Shown piece by piece: positions 8,276 to 11,915 of a stretch of DNA of 11,915 nucleotides; within the stretch, counting starts at the first letter, position 1; each line of letters opens with the position of its first letter. The notes under the pieces are model-generated. The model saw nothing but the letters and a program-made list of their open reading frames with translations, ran no database searches and was not told where the DNA came from. The stretch is from Xanthobacteraceae bacterium (GTDB taxonomy: Bacteria > Pseudomonadota > Alphaproteobacteria > Rhizobiales > Xanthobacteraceae). Made by a program: the position numbers and the translations under genes. The stretch spans positions 1-11,915 of the forward strand of contig JAICQA010000050.1 of NCBI GenBank assembly GCA_025929595.1. Reading direction: 5' to 3'.

Positions 8276-9124
8276 CTACTTCTCCGACTCGATCAGGCCG
8301 CGCACGAACAGCCGCTGCATCGCGATCACGACGAACACCGGCGGCAGCATGGCGAGCATCACTGTGCACATCACGACCTGCCATTCGGTCAGCGCATCCG
8401 AGGTGACGATCATCTTCTTGATGCCGATGATCAGCGTCTGCATGTCGTCGCGCGTCGTAATCAGCAGCGGCCAGAGATATTGCGTCCAGCCGTAGATGAA
8501 CATGATGACGAACAGCGCCGCGATGTTGGTGCGCGAGAGCGGCAACAGCGTATCCCAGAAGAAGCGGATCGGCCCCGCACCGTCGATGCGCGATGCTTCG
8601 ACCAGCTCGTCCGGCACCGTCATGAAGAATTGGCGGAACAGCAGTGTGGCGGTGGCGGACGCGATCAGCGGCAGGATCAGGCCCGCATAGGTGTCGAGGA
8701 GATTGAGGTCGGCGGCCACCTTGTAGGTGGGATAGATGCGCACCTCGACAGGCAGCATCAGCGTGACGAAGATCACCCAGAAGAACCACATGCGAAACGG
8801 GAAGCGGAAATAGACGATCGCATAGGCGGAGATGATCGAGATCGAGATCTTGCCGACCGCGATGCCGATCGCCATGACGAAGCTGTTGATGATCATGGTG
8901 CCGATCGGTTCGCGCGTGGTCATGCTCGTGCCGACAAAGATCGTCCGGTAGTAGTTCTCGAAGAAATAGGGGCCGGGCGTCGGCGGCATCTGGCCGTTGG
9001 CGATAGTCGCCGCGTCGTGCGTCGAGCCGATGAAGGCGAGATAGACCGGAAAGGCCACGATCGCGATCCCGATCCAGAGGATCACGTGCGGAATGACATT
9101 GCCGATGGACTTGCGCTCGACCAT
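8276..9124 (-). CDS. ugpE: sn-glycerol-3-phosphate ABC transporter, permease UgpE
   Basis: This 282-residue inner-membrane permease has about six hydrophobic helices, starting at about residues 11-32. The EAA loop that docks onto the ATPase lies at about 176-197 ('EASRIDGAGPIRFFWDTLLP'). The length equals that usual for UgpE. Together with UgpA it forms the channel for glycerol-3-phosphate or glycerophosphodiesters. The frame stays open further upstream to 9634, but the ATG at 9124 is chosen for three reasons: it gives the family N-terminus 'MVERKSIG', it overlaps the ugpA stop by one base (TGATG), and it has a GGAAGG-type ribosome binding site (complement of about 9134-9140). ugpC follows after one base. 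Confidence 0.96.
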   Translation of the reverse strand: MVERKSIGNVIPHVILWIGIAIVAFPVYLAFIGSTHDAATIANGQMPPTPGPYFFENYYRTIFVGTSMTTREPIGTMIINSFVMAIGIAVGKISISIISAYAIVYFRFPFRMWFFWVIFVTLMLPVEVRIYPTYKVAADLNLLDTYAGLILPLIASATATLLFRQFFMTVPDELVEASRIDGAGPIRFFWDTLLPLSRTNIAALFVIMFIYGWTQYLWPLLITTRDDMQTLIIGIKKMIVTSDALTEWQVVMCTVMLAMLPPVFVVIAMQRLFVRGLIESEK

Positions 9125-10005
9125 CAGTAGTTCACCTTCCGCTCGATGTAGCGGAACTGGATCGACGTGAGCGCGATCACGATCATCATCAGGATGACGG
9201 ATTGCGCCGCCGATCCGCCCAGATCGCCGCCGAGCCGGCCGTCGGCGTAAACCTTGTAGACGAGCGTTGTGGTCGCCTGTGCCGGGCCGCCCTGGGTCAT
9301 GGCGTCGATCACGCCGAACGTGTCGAAGAATGCATAGACGATGTTCACGACCAGCAGGAAAAAGGCGGTCGGCGTCAGCAGCGGGAAGACGATGGTCCAG
9401 AAGCGCCGCGTCGAGCGTGCGCCGTCGATCGCCGCCGCCTCGATCACGCTGCGCGGAATGGCGGCGAGCCCCGCGAGGAAGAACAGAAAGTTGTAGGAAA
9501 TCTGCTTCCAGGCCGCTGCCAGCACCACCATGGTCATGGCGTCCGTGCCGTCGAGCAGCGGGTTCCAGGAGAAACCGAGGGCCTTGATGCCGCGCGCCAC
9601 CATGCCGAGCGAGGGATGCAGCATGAACAGCCACAGCACACCGGCGACCGCCGGTGCGACTGCGTAAGGCCAGATCAGCAGCGTGCGATAGACGCCGGCC
9701 GCGCGCAGCGGCTTGTCAGCCATGCTGGCAAGCAGTAGCCCGCTCGAAAGCGAAATGATCGCCACCAATGCCGAGAATACGAGGGTGGTCCAGATCACTT
9801 CGTAATAGATCGGGTCGCTGAACAGATAGACGTAGTTTTCAAACCAGACGAAATCGGTCGAGAGCCCGAATGCGTCCTGCAGCAGGAACGACTGCCAGAG
9901 CGCCTGAAACGCGGGCCAATAGAAAAAGATGACGGTGATCGCGATCTGCGGCGCGAGCAGCACAAACGGCAGGAAGCGGTGATTGAAAACCGCGCGCTTT
10001 TGCAT
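9124..10005 (-). CDS. ugpA: sn-glycerol-3-phosphate ABC transporter, permease UgpA
   Basis: This 293-residue permease has an N-terminal helix at about residues 12-30, further hydrophobic segments, and an EAA loop at about 189-210 ('EAAAIDGARSTRRFWTIVFP'). It pairs with UgpE in the inner membrane. The protein fits UgpA in length, N-terminal motif ('FLPFVLLAPQIAITVIFFYW') and position after ugpB. No clear Shine-Dalgarno precedes the ATG at 10005, while the preceding 48-base gap contains a strong hairpin. Translation may therefore start poorly, or depend on ribosomes arriving from ugpB. The stop overlaps the ugpE start by one base. Confidence 0.96.
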   Translation of the reverse strand: MQKRAVFNHRFLPFVLLAPQIAITVIFFYWPAFQALWQSFLLQDAFGLSTDFVWFENYVYLFSDPIYYEVIWTTLVFSALVAIISLSSGLLLASMADKPLRAAGVYRTLLIWPYAVAPAVAGVLWLFMLHPSLGMVARGIKALGFSWNPLLDGTDAMTMVVLAAAWKQISYNFLFFLAGLAAIPRSVIEAAAIDGARSTRRFWTIVFPLLTPTAFFLLVVNIVYAFFDTFGVIDAMTQGGPAQATTTLVYKVYADGRLGGDLGGSAAQSVILMMIVIALTSIQFRYIERKVNY

Positions 10006-10018
10006 GGGCGAGCAAGGC

Positions 10019-10044
10019 GAGGCGGGCCGTTTGCGGCCCGCCTC
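10019..10044 (-). promoter_or_regulatory. Perfect 11-bp hairpin between ugpB and ugpA
   Basis: On the + strand the left arm GAGGCGGGCCG (10019-10029) and right arm CGGCCCGCCTC (10034-10044) are exact reverse complements, with a four-base loop. The hairpin begins nine bases after the ugpB stop codon and ends 13 bases before the ugpA start. On the operon strand it is not followed by a run of T, so a classical full terminator is unlikely. It fits an RNA-stabilising or partial attenuation element that would keep ugpB mRNA more abundant than the permease mRNA, as is known for binding-protein genes of other ABC operons. Confidence 0.7.
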
Positions 10045-10053
10045 TTGTTCAGG

Positions 10054-11370
10054 TCAGCGCGATACGGTGCGTTCGAACTGGCGCAGCATCGCGTTGCCGC
10101 GCGTGACCGCGTCGTCGAGCGCCTGCTTGGCGGACTTCTTGCCGCCGAGCGCCGCCTCGATTTCCTCCGACCAAAGGTCACGGAGCTGCACCATGTTGCC
10201 GAAGCGCAGCCCCCGGGAATTCTCGGTCGGCTCCTTGTTGGTCAGCTCCAGCAACGGCGTCTCGAGATAGGCCGCATCCTTGTAGAAGCCGGCGGCCTTG
10301 TTCTTCTGATACGCCGCCTTGGTGATCGGCAGATAGCCGGACGCCTTGTGAATGGCGATCTGCCGGTCGGTGTCGGACAGGAAGGTGAAGAATTTGGCGA
10401 CGCCCTTGTATTCGTCGGCTTTCTTGCCACCCATGACCCAGAGCGAAGCGCCGCCGATGATCGAGTTCTGCGGCGCGCCCTTGACGTCCGGGTAGTAGGG
10501 CATCGGCGCGTTCGACCAGTTGAATTTCGCGTTGTTCTTCACGTTGCCGAAGAAGCCCGACGAGGTGAGGAAGATCGCGCATTCGCCCGACGTGAACCGG
10601 CCTTCACCGGTGTTGGTCCGCCCCGAATAGTCGAAGGTCTTGTCCTTTTGCAGGTTCACGAGATTTTCCAGGTGCTTCAAGTGCAGCGGCGAGTTGAACT
10701 TGAGCACCGTGTCGAAGCCGCCAAGGCCGTTTGCTTTCGTCCCGATCGGCACGTTGTGCCAGGCCGAAAACTGCTCGATATGCGCCCATGTCACCCACGC
10801 GGTCGAGAAGCCGCAACTGTCGTGACCGGAAGCCTTGAGCTTCTTGGCGGCCTCGAACACTTCGGGCCAGGTCTTCGGCGGCTTCGCCGGATCGAGCCCG
10901 GCTTTCTTGAGCGCGTCGTTATTCAGCCACATCACCATCGACGACGAATTGAACGGAAAGGACAGCATCTCGCCCTTCGCCGTCGAGTAGTAGCCGGTGA
11001 TCGCCGGGAGGTAAGCGTTCGGATCGAACTTTTCGCCCGCCTCCTTCATCAGCACGTGCACCGGCTTCACCGCGCCGGTCGCGGCCATCATCGTCGCGGT
11101 GCCGACCTCGAACACCTGCATGATGTGCGGGGCGTTGCCGGCGCGGAAGGCGGCGATGCCGGCGTTCATCGTATCGGCGTAGCCGCCCTTGTAGCTCGGA
11201 ATAACCTTGTAATCCTTTTGCGACGCGTTGAATTCCTCGGCGAGCTTGACCACGACCTGGTTGTTGCCGCCGGTCATTGCGTGCCACCAGTGAATTTCGA
11301 TCTGGGCGTTCGCCGCGGAACTGAAGAGCAACGAGGCGCTGGCGGCGAAAACGAACTTGCGGAACGACAT
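10054..11370 (-). CDS. ugpB: sn-glycerol-3-phosphate-binding periplasmic protein
   Basis: This 438-residue protein has the same length as E. coli UgpB. A signal peptide spans residues 1-22 (cleavage after 'AANA'), and the mature protein begins 'QIEIHWWHAM'. It binds glycerol-3-phosphate or glycerophosphodiesters in the periplasm and delivers them to UgpA/UgpE. UgpB hallmarks are visible in order: 'YKGGYADT', 'AGIAAFRAGNAPHIMQVFEV', 'VGTATMMA', 'PFNSSS', 'FSAWHNVP', 'IIGGASLWVM', 'GYLPITKAAY' and 'GLRFGNM'. These stretches hold most known ligand contacts in the E. coli structure, so function is likely kept. The start at 11370 is fixed by a strong GGGGAGGAG ribosome binding site (complement of 11374-11382) and by the signal peptide. 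It is the first gene of the operon; a candidate Pho box and a palindrome lie upstream. Confidence 0.97.
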   Translation of the reverse strand: MSFRKFVFAASASLLFSSAANAQIEIHWWHAMTGGNNQVVVKLAEEFNASQKDYKVIPSYKGGYADTMNAGIAAFRAGNAPHIMQVFEVGTATMMAATGAVKPVHVLMKEAGEKFDPNAYLPAITGYYSTAKGEMLSFPFNSSSMVMWLNNDALKKAGLDPAKPPKTWPEVFEAAKKLKASGHDSCGFSTAWVTWAHIEQFSAWHNVPIGTKANGLGGFDTVLKFNSPLHLKHLENLVNLQKDKTFDYSGRTNTGEGRFTSGECAIFLTSSGFFGNVKNNAKFNWSNAPMPYYPDVKGAPQNSIIGGASLWVMGGKKADEYKGVAKFFTFLSDTDRQIAIHKASGYLPITKAAYQKNKAAGFYKDAAYLETPLLELTNKEPTENSRGLRFGNMVQLRDLWSEEIEAALGGKKSAKQALDDAVTRGNAMLRQFERTVSR

Positions 11371-11390
11371 AAACTCCTCCCCGAATTTCG

Positions 11391-11406
11391 ATCGCCGGAC
11401 GGCGAT
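11391..11406. promoter_or_regulatory. Palindrome ahead of ugpB (possible operator)
   Basis: ATCGCCGGACGGCGAT is a perfect inverted repeat (7-bp arms, two-base centre), 20 bases upstream of the ugpB start codon and just outside its ribosome binding site. Such spacing suits a repressor operator overlapping the transcription start, or a short stem in the leader RNA. No regulator gene is visible in the window, so the binding protein is unknown. Confidence 0.4.
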
Positions 11407-11428
11407 TTTCCCCGTCTAAGCGGCGACG

Positions 11429-11446
11429 ATGACGAACCCGTGACGT
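11429..11446 (-). promoter_or_regulatory. Candidate PhoB box of the ugp operon
   Basis: Read on the operon strand the site is ACGTCAC-GGGT-TCGTCAT. It consists of two direct half-sites 11 bases apart, resembling the Pho box CTGTCAT-N4-CTGTCAT, with 4/7 and 5/7 matches and the GTCA core intact in both. It ends about 58 bases upstream of the ugpB start. Phosphate-starvation control of ugp by PhoB is established in E. coli and Sinorhizobium meliloti. A downstream -10 would be expected about ten bases further on; only a poor match (TTAGAC, complement of 11414-11419) is present. Confidence 0.4.
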
Positions 11447-11698
11447 GCGGGCCGGCGGTCTCAGTCGCCGGTCCTTGGCGTACCGCAAGCATAGGATCGA
11501 AACGGCCGGCGCGGGAAGAGATGCGGTCTCGCAATCCCGTGGATCGACTAAGGCGCGGAGCGGATTGGGGTTCCGGCCGAGCGACGGGGCGGGAAGGAGG
11601 CACGGCCGAGGAAGGGCCACTCGCATTTTGCCGGGCCGGCGGTAAGATTGGGTCAAGCAGGAAAACCTGCATGCTAAGGGATTGGAGGATACGCCATC

Positions 11699-11915
11699 AT
11701 GGCCGACCGAATTTGGCTCAAGCATTATCCGAAGGGCGTACCCGCCGAGATCGATCCGTCGGTCTATGAGTCGCTGGTCGACCTGATCGACGAAAGCTTC
11801 GAAAAATTTCGCGACCGCGACGCTTACATCTTCATGGGCAAGACCATGAAGTACGGCGAGGCGGAAGAGGCATCGCGCTCGCTCGCAGCTTTCCTGCAAT
11901 CGAAGGGCCTGAAGC
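11699..11915 (+). CDS. fadD: Long-chain fatty-acid--CoA ligase, N-terminal part (cut by window end)
   Basis: An ATG at 11699 opens a frame that runs without a stop to the window end, giving 72 residues. A ribosome binding site, GGAGG (11684-11688), lies ten bases upstream. The N-terminus 'MADRIWLKHYPKGVPAEID' followed by 'SLVDLIDESFEKFRDRDAYI' and 'FMGKTMKYGEAEEASRSLAA' matches the usual beginning of alphaproteobacterial FadD-type acyl-CoA ligases. These enzymes activate free fatty acids with ATP and CoA for beta-oxidation. The catalytic AMP-binding motifs lie beyond the window, so the call rests on the N-terminal pattern only; another acyl-activating enzyme is possible. It is transcribed divergently from ugpB. 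Confidence 0.8.
   Translation, partial: MADRIWLKHYPKGVPAEIDPSVYESLVDLIDESFEKFRDRDAYIFMGKTMKYGEAEEASRSLAAFLQSKGLK

Larger units (their letters stand above)
11371..11698. other. Divergent intergenic region between ugpB and the fadD-like gene
   Basis: These 328 bases hold no credible gene. Besides the ugpB ribosome binding site, the 11391-11406 palindrome and the candidate Pho box, there are two further inverted repeats. One is GGGCCGGCG (11449-11457) with CGCCGGTCC (11466-11474), a 9-bp stem with one G-U and an eight-base loop. The other is GCAGG (11657-11661) with CCTGC (11666-11670) around AAAA, about 30 bases before the + strand gene. No convincing sigma70 promoter was found for the + strand gene. 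The middle part, 11480-11640, shows nothing beyond high GC. Confidence 0.55.

Noticed and set aside
8276..9634. A 452-residue version of UgpE starting at 9634
   Set aside because: The extra 170 residues overlap ugpA out of frame and have no family resemblance. The ATG at 9124 overlaps the ugpA stop and gives the normal 282-residue length.
10019..10044. The ugpB-ugpA hairpin as a rho-independent terminator
   Set aside because: No run of T follows on the operon strand, and the downstream genes clearly belong to the same operon.
9979..11769. A 596-codon open frame on the + strand opposite ugpB
   Set aside because: It is a GC-driven shadow. ugpB on the other strand is a full-length, clearly recognised protein with a strong ribosome binding site, and the + frame protein is Arg/His-rich with no recognisable domain.

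Overview
The window is GC-rich and densely packed. Its gene content and protein style (release factor 2 with a SPY-type recognition loop and a programmed frameshift, a rhizobial-looking class A penicillin-binding protein, TPR proteins with an Ala/Pro-rich linker, and a ugpBAEC operon) point to an alphaproteobacterium. It is probably from the Hyphomicrobiales, near Xanthobacteraceae or Bradyrhizobiaceae. That placement is inferred from protein resemblance alone.

Layout. Positions 1-1852 hold the 3' end of one TPR protein, followed by a complete membrane-anchored TPR paralogue, both on the + strand. After a 194-base gap with a short direct repeat and a hairpin comes mrcA/ponA (2047-4548), a bifunctional murein synthase. 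Next is prfB (4621-5752), which can be read only through a +1 frameshift at an in-frame TGA, then a 66-residue exported protein of unknown role 12 bases downstream. A membrane-anchored DJ-1/PfpI-like protein (6032-7207) follows, and its ribosome binding site is predicted to be masked by a hairpin.

From 7210 to 11370 the minus strand carries ugpB-ugpA-ugpE-ugpC, a complete glycerol-3-phosphate / glycerophosphodiester ABC importer. The three downstream genes are coupled by a 1-base overlap and a 1-base gap. UgpB is separated from UgpA by a strong 11-bp hairpin. The operon converges on the DJ-1-like gene with only two bases between the stop codons. A 328-base divergent region (11371-11698) contains a candidate PhoB box and two inverted repeats. 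It separates ugpB from the start of a + strand gene that looks like a long-chain acyl-CoA ligase (fadD), cut by the window end.

How the genes may work together. The ugp operon would bring in phosphorus and glycerol from phospholipid breakdown, and the adjacent acyl-CoA ligase would activate fatty acids from the same source. The left half is housekeeping: cell wall synthesis and translation termination. I see no mobile elements, CRISPR arrays, tRNA or rRNA genes. The most notable signals are regulatory ones in the RNA and DNA between genes, rather than a clearly new multi-gene system.
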